Counted from the stretch's first letter, positions 35,526-47,315 are shown. The stretch: 64,000 bases of DNA from Pristionchus mayeri (GCA_036245805.1 BTRK01000003.1:42611215-42675214); one strand, 5' to 3'. The notes: generated by a model not told the origin, from the letters alone. Made by a program: numbers and translations.

Positions 35526-35621
35526 GTCAGTAGGGACGGCGGGAGATCAGTGACGACCGCTTCGCGAGGAGAAGAGAGACGAGACTGAGGACGAGTCGAC
35601 CATTCCCCGTCCTTTTATAGG
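35526..35621 (-). promoter_or_regulatory. TATA-box promoter and first noncoding exon of the adenylate kinase gene
   Basis: On the minus strand CCTATAAAAGG (35611-35621) lies about 30 bp before a purine-rich leader that ends CTGAC|GTGAGT at 35526, a strong donor. The next acceptor is CACACCAG just before the ATG at 35231. This gives a noncoding exon of about 60 nt and a 5' UTR intron of about 280 bp, holding a G-run (35466-35477). Trans-splicing at the same acceptor is also possible. Confidence 0.55.
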
Positions 35622-36306
35622 CGCCAGACCTCTCGATCGACACGTACGCAGAGTTGCAAATGAGGATTCGCAATCCAATCAAATCCATAAAACGTGCAAT
35701 ATCAACGTGTAATGCTCGACATTCTTCGAGAGCTCGAGGGTGCGAAGAAAGAGTGAAAACAAGCTCGTATTTCCATGCTTTTTCGAGTGTGAATACGATT
35801 GATGCTGGCATAATCAGAATGCATTGATAAAGAGTCTGACTCTCTCTCCTTCCCATGCTCTCTCATCGGATAGAGGGAGCGAGGGAGTGTGTGATTTTGA
35901 GAGAGACAGACTATTGCTCGCGGGTAAACAAGCCTTCAGCAGATAAGGATGCAGCTGCTCTCTCTAGTTCACACACTCTCTCGTTTTATCTGATTCCGTT
36001 CTGCTCTCTCCTCTCTTCATACGGAATATTTCCTAGATAATAGTTAAACATTTTTACCTAAAAATCTGATTGTACATTTAAAGTATCTTCCATTCGAAAG
36101 CTAATCGCTCGTGTCTATACGAAGGAAAATCTTGAATAAATTGCATGATTCAGATCGGTATCTTGTCTCCAGACCGCATGGCGCCGATGCCCGGTTGATC
36201 GTATCGAGAAGTCACGATCCTTCACTCTCTCCTTCCCTTCATCTCTCTCATCTCTTCTTCCAGGCTTTCAAGTCGCCTAATTATAATAAGATCCACCCCT
36301 GCTGCT
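35622..36306. other. Divergent intergenic region between the kinase and the glycosyltransferase
   Basis: About 0.7 kb with CTCTCTC/GAGAGAG hairpin material near 35850-35900 and 35950-36010. It presumably holds both promoters. No coding exon was seen. Confidence 0.4.
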
Positions 36307-39300
36307 ATGATGTGCTATCCTCCCCTACTCACTCGACATCTTCTCTCCAAATGGCTGCTCATTCCCCTCTCCTTGCTGATAGCCTGGCCTCTACTCTACG
36401 CCGTCAAATGGACAACAGTTTACTACTACGTGTACTTCACCACTCCGTTAGTTTTTTCGATGCTGAAGTGTTTCAATGGCAATCTCTCATAGAGAAGATA
36501 AAGCCTAGTGCATTCTGCCCCCTCTTTGACCAACAAGGGAGCGCGTGGGATGAAGAAACTGACCTCAATCTGGCTTCTTATCAACACTTTTCTTCAGACA
36601 ACTCTCCGGCTACCACCTTCTCCCCGATCGACATCGATGGTGTGCAAGTGAGAACGTAATTAGGTGAGGATTGCAAGACGATTCAACTGATATCCAGACT
36701 GGGGAGAGCGTCGTAAGAGATGACTCTCTTCATTCTGCCTGCTTTCTCACCGGTCCGAGCGGAGAGAGAACGCTGAGTGAAGAGACGATTTCTTGTGAAG
36801 TCACTAATCAAGACACAGATTGAGCATGTGATCCCTCCTTTCCTGCCCTCCTTTAATGGAAGTCCTTTTTTAAGAAATGATACTCTTCATCTGGGTTGTG
36901 CAAAAATTTTACGGTCTCTTCATTCCGCATACTCTCTAGCCGGTCAGACAGTCCGAGAGAGTATGCGGAATGAAGAGACCGTAAAATTTTTGCACAACCC
37001 AGCTCTTCATGCTCTCTTGTCTGTTCGATAGGCGAAAGAGAATAGAGAATAAAGCGAGGAGTCTTTCGAAGTTACACAGAATGAGTATCTAATATGGTTG
37101 AAATAGGTGTCATATATTTCTCCTTTTCAAAGACCAAACCAGCAAGCAGAAAAGAATCGAATAACCTTGGTTCTTCACATGAGCGCAGACTACCTGAGTG
37201 AGGACATTGCAGAGCAGGTGATCATTCCATTTCATTTTCTCTCTTTAGCAAGAGTCTCGTTTCACACGTAAACTCACATATGTGAGGATGTACAATCATT
37301 CATCTCATTCTAGTTCCACAACTGGTCCGGCCTGATCTCCTTGTCCATCGTGCTCAACGATCGTACTCAGTTCGTGTGCGCTGAACGATTTGTGAGTTTA
37401 TGAACAATTCTTCTGGGTTTGCTTACCATCCCTACCATTACGAGCAACCGTCTGACTCTCTCGATGTAGAACTCTCTCTCGCTGTGCCTGATCGGCGAGA
37501 GAGCGTGTAAAATGAAGAGAGTCAGTTATCCAGAGAGGTGGATGAACAGGAAGAGAGAATGAGGATGGATGTCTAGAAATTAGCTGTCAAATCAGAATTC
37601 TAATTATGTAATTTAAAATGAAAAAAAATCAGATGCGATCGCTCATTGCTCGACATTCCTTCAATAATGTTCAAGTTCACTTCTTGTACCAGGTAAGAAC
37701 TCTGGCAACTACTGTAGAAATCCAATCAATTCAGCGAGGTGACTCCGGTCGATGCACGATATCATGGAGATATAAGGTTTCCGTCATATTTTCGCCGTGA
37801 TAGTATGAAACTTTATAAAAGCAGATCAAAGATGAAAGATTAACACACGTATCATGAGCCAGTGGATGTGTGCGGGAACATTTAAAAAAAAGTTGTGAAA
37901 GATTTGACTCATATTATAGTGGTAGAGCACCCTAGGCATAAGATTTCGAAAAATTTGGGTCATTGGTACCAGAGCCGTCAATTAGGAATTCTCCGGTTTT
38001 GCACCCGGCAACACTGTATTTCAGCTCCCAGATGAGCTAGAAGGCTGGCATTGGGCTCAAAATTCGCGGAACATTTTCTCCAGAAACTTTTATGTTGACA
38101 ACTTTCTTGCTTGACCATTATTGACGATGTTATCTGCGAAAAAACAGATTCTAGATCAATTAATGTTTTCACCTCAAAGATGAGAGATACTACAGATTTT
38201 TATTGTTGAATATAGTAGTAGAAGTCAATATGTATAGATTAAAATTAGGAAAGAAGCAATCATCCTACGCCCTTTTGATGAAAATTTTGGTCAAATGTGA
38301 GATATTGCTGAATCTCAACGTTATTTTCGATAAATTGACTTACACACCGAATCTCAAATAAAGCAATTTGTAATTCCAGACATCATTCATCAATGTAAGT
38401 TAGATGGCACTGAAAGATTGTGAAATCAGCGTGTTCGAAAAAATCGGTTTTCGAAACCTCGATTTTTCTCAAGTTTGAGCATTATATTCTTTCCAAATAT
38501 AAGAACACGCCAATCATCTCCCTATGCAAATTAAACTATCTACCGGTATGTGCAAGATAATCTAGGAATGGCAGGTTCCTATGCTTTTCAAAGTCGAAAT
38601 TTCGTGGCTCAGAAACGCAAGATTGATTTAATAAAATATTGTTAAATTTGATTTTAACTAAAAGATCTATAAAATGTTGTCGGATTTCAACATGTAAATT
38701 CATAGTAAATCATATTTGTTCTAATTCACATGCTGATTTTCTTTGAATTTTAAGTATTTATAAACCTTTGATTTTCCACAAATGGATATATTCCTCATTT
38801 AAAAAAGCCAATTTTCATTGAACACACCATAATATGATTTTCCATTACCATATCTAGCATGTGAGCGCACGAATCTTGATAAAATCGAATTTAACAATAT
38901 TTTATTATATCAATCTTGCGTTTCTGAGCCACGAAATTTCGACTTTGGAAAGCATAGGAACCTGCCATTCCTCGATTATCTTACACATACCGGTACATAG
39001 TTTAATTTCTATAGGGAGATGATTGGTGTGTTCTTATATTTGGAAAGATTATAATGCTCAAACTTGAGAAAAATCGAGGTTTCGAAAACCGATTTTTTTC
39101 GAACACGCTGATTTCACAATCTTTCACTGTCAGCTAACTTACATTGATGAATGATGTCTGGAATTACAAATTGCTTTATTTGAGATTCGGTGTGTAAGTC
39201 AATTTATCGAAAATAACGTTGATTCAGCAATATCTCACATTTGACCAAAATTTTCATCAAAAGGGTGTAGGATGATTGCTTCTTTCCTAATTTTAATCTA

Positions 39301-42300
39301 TACATATAGACTTCTACTACTATATTCAACAATAAAAATCTGTAGTATCTCTCATCTTTGAGGTGGAAACATTTTAATTGATCTAGAATCTGGTTTTTCG
39401 CAGATAACATCGTCAATAATGGTCAAGCAAGAAAGTTGTCAACATAAAAGTTTCTGGAGAAAATGTTCCGCGAATTTTGAGCCAAATGCCAGCCTTCTAG
39501 CTCATCTGGGAGCTGAACTACAGCGTTGCCGGGTGCAAAACCGGAGAATTCCTAATTGACGGCTCTGGTACCAATGACCCAAATTTTTCGAAATCTTATG
39601 CCTAAGGTGCTCTACCACTATAATATGAGTCAAATCTTTCACAACTTTTTTTTAAATGTTCCCGGGGTAGTCGCTTTTCATCCACTGACTCGTGATACGT
39701 GTGTTAAAGACCGATTGTTCAAAACCTGCGCGGCGAAGATCGCTGACTGAAGTGGCTGACTACCCGATGAATATGGCTAGAAATGTTGCGAGGAAGGTGC
39801 GAATCTCTCTACCTTATCATTACTCATTAGAATTCGAAAAGCAAACATTTTCAGTAAATTATTCATGCAAAAAAATTAAACCACTTGAGCCCATAACTTC
39901 TCGGCCTTCCTATCCGATGACAAGCAATTGATAATGGATAGAGGCCGAGTGCTTGAAATAATGAAGTGATTTCAGTCAGTTCGCACGAAATTCGTGCTCC
40001 TTTCCGATGTCGACCTGCTTTTTTCCAAAGGATTCGAGAAGAGAATGGAGCAGGTTGTTAGCTCGATCTACATGACCTACCTTATTTTGCACTTACTTTA
40101 CTAGTGCAGAACAATTTACCCAAGAGCTGTATGTAGTGCCTTATCAGAAAGAAAATGCCGAAAAGAAACTTTTCACTTCGCATTCACATTTTCCATTTTT
40201 TTTGCTCTCGGGAGATCCCCCTCAGAGCTGCCCAAAAACTGTTGGTTCTCTAACACAGAGAGTATCTGGTCGGAAGCCCAAGCGTACCTTGAGATACTGG
40301 GTTAAAACCGAAGCAGAAGGCGAGAGGAACTCTCTCGTAGGTGCGCTGCTCTCTAGAAACACCGGGGCAGAAACAAGCGAGAAAGAGAGGGAGAGGAGGC
40401 GGAGTTTCGCGCGTGCCTCTCCCCGCCTCTCCTCATAGAGAGAGATCAATCACTTGAATATTATGTCATTCGATTGATCGCTTTACAGAGATAGACAGCA
40501 AGAGATTATTGATTGATTGATTGAATAATTGATTGATTGATTACCATGAAGGCCCAGTCATATTTTAAGGCAGCAGCAAGGGAACTTCGGGAAGGCCAGA
40601 AGAAAGTGCTCGTTTTCAGGATATTTGAGGTCTACAAAAAATCAAGGTACAATCTCGCGAAGATCACTCACTTGTGCTAGACTACAGTATACTTACAGTA
40701 CCCCTGGGACGAAGGCCGAGATGGCGGAACTGATCGATAAAGGCGAGGCTGGCGTGTTTCACGTAATCTCCGCCAATGGGCATCACGATCTGGGTGGTGA
40801 GACTGTTGGCTATCCGTACTAGGGATTTCCATTTGCGATTCTACTGCGCTTTTCCTTCCGAAATCAGGCGCGGGAGAATCGTAGCAGAATCGCAACCTGA
40901 CATCGAATGGCCTTCCCGATGCATTCTTTGATCAGAGAATGGCCGTTTTTCGAAATCCCTAAATACGACTAGATAGAGTTGGATAAACTACCCATTCAGA
41001 TAGAGCAGGCTGGTTCGAACGACCCGAGAACTTCACTCATGCTAACATTGTTCCAGGCAAGATTCGGTTAGTTACCAGAAGATTGAAGTGATACGACCTC
41101 GATTAGCGAGAGTGCACACTAGTAATGCCAAATTGGCGCGCGCTCTCCTCGTTTCACACGCTCTCTCTCTCTCTTTCTGACCGGCGAGAGAGCGTGTGAA
41201 ACGAGGAGAGCGCGCGCCGATTTGGCATCACTAGTGCACACAATATCGAAGGAATCAGCATCGCAAATCTGGTTGATTGCTTCTCTCTATGAATTTCGAG
41301 AGAGCATGCAAAATAAAGTGCTCATTTCTTCGGTTACCCCTCCCCTAATAATAATAATTTATCATGTGTGACAGCACAGAGTTATAGAATGATTGCTACG
41401 CGAAATAAGGACATGATATTACGATGCCATGACTTGATGAGAAAGGGAAAAATGGCAATAAATAAGTTTAAGAGCGAGCTAATTAGCAGTAATGAGAGTA
41501 AGCAATAGCTCAGTTGCACTAGGTCGGAACTGAACTATGACGTCATTTGGCCTTTGATCTATCAGGTTCTCATCCGACCTACTGCCAGCTCAGGTACACC
41601 CGGTACACATGGGAGCCCCGCTTCGTCGGTCTCTCCTCCTCCGTGCCCCTCCACGACGAGGCACTCCCCTATCGGATCAGGCCGAACAACGTGCTGGTGA
41701 GCACAGTTTCTCTTCATACCTCCCCGCTCTCTCAAACTGTCTGATCAGGGAGTGAGGGTGTGCACTACAGGGAATCAGTTGATAATGAGAAAATTATGAA
41801 TTTTGGATTTTTCAGATTTTCAAGAGCAAACTTGAAATTTTTATTAAAGGGGTGCTCCGGGGAATGTTCAGTGACCCATGGTTACAGTTTGGATATTGTA
41901 GAGGGCACTAACCCGATCAGAAATCACTTTGTCCGAAGTTCCAAAGATGACTCTGAGGCTATTTATATACGCGCAAAGTTCATTGATAGCGCAGGGTCGT
42001 GACTGATTCTTTTATGCTTCACTTGCTGTACTTCATACTCGCCTCTTTCTCGGGCTAAATTAGCTACAATTTTCCATTAAGAGCGCAGAATTTTCGCGGT
42101 GGGACTCCCTAGCATTCATTCTCCGGAGCACTCCTTTAAGGCCATCAATAGCTCCCATTCAGGCGTGGGAGATGTGCCGAGCTGGGTACGAATTCCATCT
42201 CGTGGAGGATCTCTTCACGTTTCATAGAGGTTTTATTCCTTCATCCTCTCACTTGTATCCATTCCTAGACGAGAACAACTGTTTAGCCAATCTCTTCATT

Positions 42301-42732
42301 TCCCGTGTTCTCTTTGCAAATAAGAGATAGAGAGAGAGAAGAGTAGAATATCGGAATTTTTCTTGATTTTGAAAAGATAATAACATTTCAGCTAAGCGAG
42401 TGAGCGACGAAAATCGTCAGGGTGAGAACTACGTCATTCAGTTGATGAATAAACTCAAGTGAGTGATTTCGTTCAGCTAAAAAAAGACAGTCAGAGTCAT
42501 TTATCTGATCAGGTTAGGGATGAGTTCGCAAGAAATTACACTCATCATTACACATGCTTTCTCCTCGTTTTATTTTTTTGTTATTTGTTTTCTTATCGAT
42601 GAGAGGACAATGTTCAGATACGAACGAGCAATTGCTGGCTGGTACAAGCGAATGGACAGGGCATATCCCGGTACGAAGGGATCGTGTCCAGCCATTCTGA
42701 AAAGAAAACTGTGGTATTTTACGGAAGAATAA
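36307..42732 (+). CDS. Family 49 glycosyltransferase, B4GAT1/LARGE-C type (about 416 aa, 14 exons)
   Basis: Exons: 36307-36446, 36509-36647, 37155-37217, 37314-37391, 37633-37692, 39710-39796, 39976-40053, 40558-40646, 40699-40796, 41000-41066, 41594-41696, 42163-42229, 42392-42458 and 42618-42732; all join in phase. The product is a type II Golgi membrane protein: a short basic N-terminus, then a signal anchor (KWLLIPLSLLIAWPLLYAV, residues about 15-33). Conserved Glyco_transf_49 segments appear in order: ITLVLHMSADYL, HNWSGLISLSIVLND, YPMNMARNVARK, LSDVDLLFSKGF (the metal-binding DxD, Asp200 and Asp202), VLVFRIFEVYK, TWEPRFVGLSSSVPLHDEAL and EMCRAGYEFHLVEDLFTFH. The family transfers glucuronic acid or GlcNAc to glycans, for example on dystroglycan; C. 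elegans has several bgnt-1 genes. Length equals the family norm. The first two junctions are the least certain. Introns hold a 1.9 kb foldback, an antisense SL2 gene and MITEs B and C. Confidence 0.88.
36885..37025. repeat. Hairpin of MITE family A
   Basis: ATCTGGGTTGTGCAAAAATT ... CTCTCTAGCCGGTCAGACAG is matched by GAGAGTATGCGGAATGAAGA ... TTTTTGCACAACCCAG. The CTCTC...cCGGTCAGA...GAGAG core recurs near 36725, 37470, 41150, 47630, 48870, 51440, 55960, 63330 and 63520. Confidence 0.65.
37841..39704. repeat. Long foldback in intron 5 of the glycosyltransferase gene (about 0.8 kb arms)
   Basis: Left arm from CACACGTATCATGAG (37841) to about 38655, right arm from about 38880 to GATACGTGTG (39704), with a loop of about 220 bp. 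TTAA stands at both outer edges. Arms differ at scattered sites (for example CACTGTATTTCAG versus AACTACAGCG near the inner third), so it is not a collapsed read artefact. The right edge is 5 bp from the start of exon 6. If transcribed with the gene it would form long double-stranded RNA. Confidence 0.8.
40203..40309 (-). ncRNA. SL2: SL2-class spliced-leader RNA, copy 5, antisense in an intron
   Basis: On the minus strand the leader GGTTTTAACCCAG...CTCAAG occupies 40309-40288, then donor GTACGC, Sm site AGTTTTTGG (about 40241-40233) and the 3' hairpin to 40205. The upstream block runs to about 40445. The RNA and promoter match the copy at 8384 almost base for base, including the GGGCTTCCGACC stem. 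It lies inside intron 7 of the glycosyltransferase gene, opposite strand. Confidence 0.85.
41111..41241. repeat. Hairpin of MITE family A
   Basis: TGCACACTAGTAATGCCAAA ... GCGCGCGCTCTCCTCG ... is matched by CGAGGAGAGCGCGCGC ... TTTGGCATCACTAGTGCACA. It lies in intron 10 of the glycosyltransferase gene. Confidence 0.65.
41516..41588. repeat. MITE family B copy directly upstream of exon 11
   Basis: GCACTAGGTCGGAACTGAAC ... GACGTCATTTGGCCTTTGAT ... TTCTCATCCGACCTACTGCC. Its right end is 5 bp from the acceptor CTCAG at 41593. Confidence 0.65.
41847..42136. repeat. MITE family C, full-length short copy
   Basis: TA-flanked with ends AAGGGGTGCTCCGGGGAATG and ATTCTCCGGAGCACTCCTT. It is in inverted orientation relative to 7558-7846 and shares the internal GCGCAAAGTTCATTGA and GGGACTCCCT stretches. 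It lies in intron 11 of the glycosyltransferase gene. Confidence 0.75.
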
Positions 42733-43719
42733 AAAAATTTTCTTGTGGGAGTTGGACTCGTAAAAAATGCGACAGAAATTGAGAAAAGAATAAGCAAGAT
42801 ATCGTCCGAGAGAGATAAAATTCGGTGTCACAACAATTCTCACAATTGTCAGCTTGAATGGCTATTTGAAACCCGACGTGAGCTAGAATTCGATGCATTC
42901 TCTGCCCGCTTCCATGTACCAGTTCCTCCAATAAACATACTATTTATCGATTTCAGATAATGGCATATTCATTGACCGTGAGACAATGGCTAGTTTAAGG
43001 TATCATACCGATAAAATTGGGTGCAACCTGGCGGGGTAACTGTGCGGATAGGGGTCTACCACTCACACGACTTAGTAGGGATCATCATTGCATCGTCACA
43101 GCAAGATCTCTACTAGACTCGGCCTGTTCCATTGGGCGAGGCATCCGTAAACTTGGTAATCATCCTGCAAAATTTCGATGCTCTATCACTCTAAATGACC
43201 CAGCAGAGTCTGCACGTCTCTATCGCCTTGCAGGTTGGACCAAATACCCGAGTCTAGTCTGTTTACGCTATTTTCGTGCCCTCTCACTTGCTTTTACGAG
43301 AGATGGTATTTAGAATGAGAAGAGTCAAGAAAATGATTTAGCTGCCAAATACAATCAATTGGTAGGCGACGTGAGAATTCGAGCAATAACAAATGACGAC
43401 TACAGCAGGGGTACCGTATATAATGCTAGAGCGAATAAAGAAAGGGAACTAGGTCGGATGAGAACTTTGGCATCATGTCACCTTTGACACATCAAAGGCA
43501 GCATGACGTCATAGTTCTCATCCGACCTAGCGCCAGTACATGTATTAGAGATTAAAATAACGCAATAATGGTTATTTGCCTGTATGCATTGGCCAATAGT
43601 GCGATGTTAAAAATCGCTGCAAAGATCGGATCTTTAGATGTTTTCCCAGCAGAAATTTGACAAAGATCTGATCTTTGCAGCGATTTTTAACACCATATAG
43701 CTAACCAGCAGGATGTCGA
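42733..43719. other. Spacer with two small palindromes
   Basis: A family B MITE is at 43446-43536 and a hairpin at 43608-43696 (GTTAAAAATCGCTGCAAAGA ... GATCTTTGCAGCGATTTTTA). The open frame 43017-43313 has no recognisable similarity and I do not call it. Confidence 0.5.
43446..43536. repeat. MITE family B, best-conserved copy
   Basis: AACTAGGTCGGATGAGAACT ... TGACACATCAAAGG ... CATGACGTCATAGTTCTCAT ... CGACCTAGCGCC: nearly perfect inverted repeat with a central CTTTGACACATCAAAG palindrome. Confidence 0.75.
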
Positions 43720-45220
43720 TCGTTTTCGCACAGACTTTGATGCTGTAGACGCTGCGGTAGTCGTAATTTCCTTCAAGCATGTGGATGAAGGCATACATGA
43801 TTTGTTTGGAACAAATAAGCCGCCCACTATCGAAATGAGTTCGATCACCATTAAACAACTTACCTTTGGCCGTTCTTTTGCTGAGTGGGACTGCGATTAG
43901 AAGAGAGCAAAGATTCTTGCATTCGAGGCGATGTATGCACCTAGAATTAGCGCGATGAAGAAGAATGCAAGTAGAATTGGAGCAAGAGCAAAAAAGGGCA
44001 TTCATAGCTGGAAACTGAGGGTATGTGAAATGACTTGATTAAATGTCGAAACAAGGAAACGAAAAATGGCACATTTTTTGCTCACTCTTCTGTCCTCCAA
44101 ATACACTGAAACTTGGGAAAAGAAGCAATGTTGAAACAAACAAGAATAGAAGAGGGAGGAGAAGAGTCGCGAGTGGGTTCAAAGAGACGCCGCATGTAAG
44201 GAGGGAGAGTCGCATGCAACTAGAGAAGACGCCGAGGGACAGGGGCAGATTCGCTTGCCTCCTCTGCTCTCGCCTTGCTTGCTCTCCCGATGTTTCAACA
44301 CCAGAAGATGCAACATTCATTGAGAGAGCCGGGGAAGAGAGGGCGTCGAGAAAGGCGACCCAATGAATAGAATATGAACGGCGAATGGAGTCCTCGTAAA
44401 CAGATGCGGAGTAATAGAATGAGAGATCGAAGAACAGGGTGGGAAGACGGGTTGCCTTCTCAGTGAGTGGAGCGTAGTTCAATTGGGGAAGTCTTCGTAT
44501 CCACATTCCTTTGCATGTTCTCGCAACATTTTACTATTCTCTAGATATAAAAATATATTTATTGACTGTTAGGACAATGAACATATTATTCAAGATAACA
44601 CAAACAGGTACAATCGGGGGGGGGGGGCTTCTTATCAGGCATCGAGACGCTGAATTGTACTTTTCATGCATTCTCTCTACGGTGGCCGTCATCGTGGCGA
44701 CAATATCCTTCAAGGTTTCTTGTTCCATTGTGCGAAGCATGCTGGTGTTGGAGAACCGGCCTGAAAATAATTTACAAAAATTTTTTTTTGTCCCCCTCTT
44801 GCCAAACTGATCGATGAGACGACGTTTTTGAGAAAAAAAAAAGCCATATCAATCTCGCCTGCTATATTATTCAAATCACGTAGAGGCGAGCATATAAAAT
44901 ATCATGCTATTTTGTCGTTTTTTACATGCTGATCAACTCCGACTGTAAAGGCAGTGATCTAGTTGTGCATCTGATCTTCGAAAGAGCTTATTAAAATAGG
45001 CGAGGTGAAGAAGTTGAATTGCAACTGTGGTTAACAGCTTACCCGTGGGAGGAACTCTTTGATTTCCCTCATTCTCCCGAACATATAGGTGATGTTGCAT
45101 CCATTCTTGCCGTTTTTTCCTCTCTTCACAGCTAAAAGTTGTTGATGCTGAAATGATGATTTAGAAGTACGGATGTCAATACGAGGACGTGATGTAGATG
45201 CGCAGGTTTTTATGATCATT
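43720..45220 (-). CDS. Unrecognised membrane-associated gene, locus D1 (partial model)
   Basis: Minus-strand exon candidates: about 45038-45148 (HQQLLAVKRGKNGKNG ... REIKEFLPR), about 44628-44760 (GRFSNTSMLRTMEQETLKDI) and about 43868-43997, which encodes a clear membrane helix (LAPILLAFFFIALILGAYIA). A similar GR-SN-S-MEQE exon occurs 1.8 kb upstream in locus D2. A TAA follows the helix in the open frame, so the exon plan is incomplete or the gene is damaged. No family recognised. Confidence 0.35.
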
Positions 45221-46277
45221 GGTCAAAAAGTAATGTATAATTGTGAACATTTGCCGTCTGCTGAGCACATGAATGGCTCAAAATAGTACTTTTCTTTCCC
45301 TTTAGATGTGTTTGAGGATCTCGATATATTTTATTTAGCGAAACTGGAACATTCATCAGCATTTTACCAATTTGAGAATCCTAGTCATATATTTTTGAGA
45401 TTTGAATCACCTTTGAACACTTATTGGTAGTCTTCCACTGGGACTGTTGTTAGAAGTGAAAACAGATGCTTTAAGCCGAGATGGTTAGGAATCTAGGAAA
45501 GTATGTTGCATTCATTATTTATGGATGTAGAAATGGAAAACTGGAACTGTTGTCGAGGCAGCAATTTATGAAAAGATATTCACGACTTAATATAGAATGA
45601 TATGACGATGATGTGTAGCCATGGTGAAACAATGAAAATGAAATGCGAAAACATGAAGCTAGAGACGAGGAGTTTAGACTAGAGAAGCGCCTCTCTCGCT
45701 CACTGCTCTGACCTCCACACACTGCAACATGGCAAGATAAGCAATGGCGAAACAAACAAGAAAAGAAAGAGAGGGCTCGGAGAGGGAGAGAAACTACGGC
45801 TGGTGCAGCTCGTGAAGAGAGTGTGTGTGTGTGAGAGAGAGAGGCGGAAAGAAACTAGACGGGCGGCGTGGGACAGGGGCAAATTCTCCTCTCTATTCGT
45901 CTCTTCATCTTTTCAGAGAGAGAATTACAACTCTCCTCCAAGTTTCAAAGCAGAAAAATGCAGATATGTAGATACGGATGGCAGTGACCCCGGTCGCGAA
46001 ATGTATCGTTCCCTAGAAGCACTTTGGACAGCAGGAATACGTAGTCCAAACAGTAGTCGGCCTCACCCCACTACACCACCTAGCCTAATCGTCTCTTGAC
46101 GACTGTAAAATCGCTTGGTGGCTGCAAAAAAATGTGAGGATGGTCGCGCTATCTGTGCAAATTCATGCAACAAGTATTTATCGATCTTCCAATAATTGAC
46201 CAACGAAGAGCGAGATAAAGTAGAACAAGTTCAGATCCGTTGAGGTATTTGATGGGTGAGGTAGAGGTCTCGTGATG
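45221..46277. other. Spacer with a repeated block
   Basis: 45640-45920 resembles 44040-44340 (GAAACAAACAAGAA...; GGGACAGGGGCA), supporting a local duplication of the D1/D2 loci. No exon was supported. Confidence 0.35.
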
Positions 46278-47315
46278 TTAGAGGTAGCATAACTGGCAAA
46301 AGCGTCTGAATACGAAATCTGGCTACGGGGGGTACACGAGGGGAAGGACTGCAGTCTCCTCATCTCCATTCGCATGTAGGAAGACCCCGAAGGAGCTCGC
46401 CGAGTTGCACCTGCAATACGACTTTTCGTGCTTCTATTTGAGGTGCACATTCTAAGACTAAAAGAGAGATCATGGATGCAATAACTTCAGATATATTATA
46501 CTTCTTGCGCGAAATACTCACATAGTCGAACATAAATACTTCTCCACATTTCCTGTTCCATTGCGTGAAACACGCTGGAGTTTGAGGTCCGGCCTGAAAA
46601 TACGAGCTTACAAAGATAGGCTGTCGAGTGTCCAAGAAGTTTCTCGAAACTTTTCATACCAAAAGTGTCCCTTCCATAGGGGTGCCCCAAAAAGCGGTCA
46701 GTTTTTGCTTTTAGCACCTATTTTGATGAGATGTCATAAAGTTTCTAGAAAATCCATGGGCACTCGGCGGCCTATCCTTGTTATTCATAAATTATCCTTC
46801 TACTGGTTCTCTGAATGTCTCTGGCTGTTGAAGGCAAAGAGATCTACAGTCTAAAATATAGGATTTGTCGAACTGAGCATCCTTGCCACGTAGGGGTGCT
46901 ATTGTTTTTATTCATCGGAAAAATAATAATACGCTCTTTGAAAGATTTCTCTTCGTATTTCTGAATATTTCTCAAGAGAGAACGCGCACGGATGATATAG
47001 TTGATATCAGTCAATATATAGTACAAGGTGAATCTTACTTAGTGGTGGAGCAGGTCGCGAAGGTCTTATCTCGGTCGGCAACTTCAGTCAATGAAGACTG
47101 CACTCAGGACTCCGTCTATCCACCTAGACAAGATTGTGAAATTTGGTGAGACACCGAAGTCGAATTTACATAGTATAGTCTATTATAGATCTTACTTACC
47201 CTTGGGAGCTCGTAGCATGCGTCTCCTAGCTAAAGAAGCCTTTCTTGATTTGGAAAGAGTTGTTCATGCTGAAAATGTTATTGTAGAGGCACGATAGGTC
47301 GAGAAACCAAGTGGG
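46278..47315 (-). pseudogene. Locus D2, diverged relative of D1
   Basis: Exon near 46502-46592 (GRTSNSSVFHAMEQEMWRSI) parallels D1 GRFSNTSMLRTMEQETLK. Exon near 47213-47268 (HEQLFPNQERLL, then TAG) parallels D1 HQQLLAVKRG. The in-frame stop and loss of similarity elsewhere suggest decay. Confidence 0.3.

Noticed and set aside
36111..36659. Single long frame starting upstream of the glycosyltransferase
   Set aside because: Its second half is exon 2, but the first half lacks a signal anchor and is low in complexity. Splicing from the ATG at 36307 gives the expected type II membrane start and correct total length.
43017..43313. 98-residue plus-strand frame
   Set aside because: No similarity and no splice signals supporting it as an exon. 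It follows the end of the glycosyltransferase gene without a promoter-like region.
44039..44506. 155-residue open frame on the minus strand
   Set aside because: Ser/Leu-rich, opposite a purine-rich repeat block that recurs at 45640-45920. No splice context and no recognisable similarity; probably chance.
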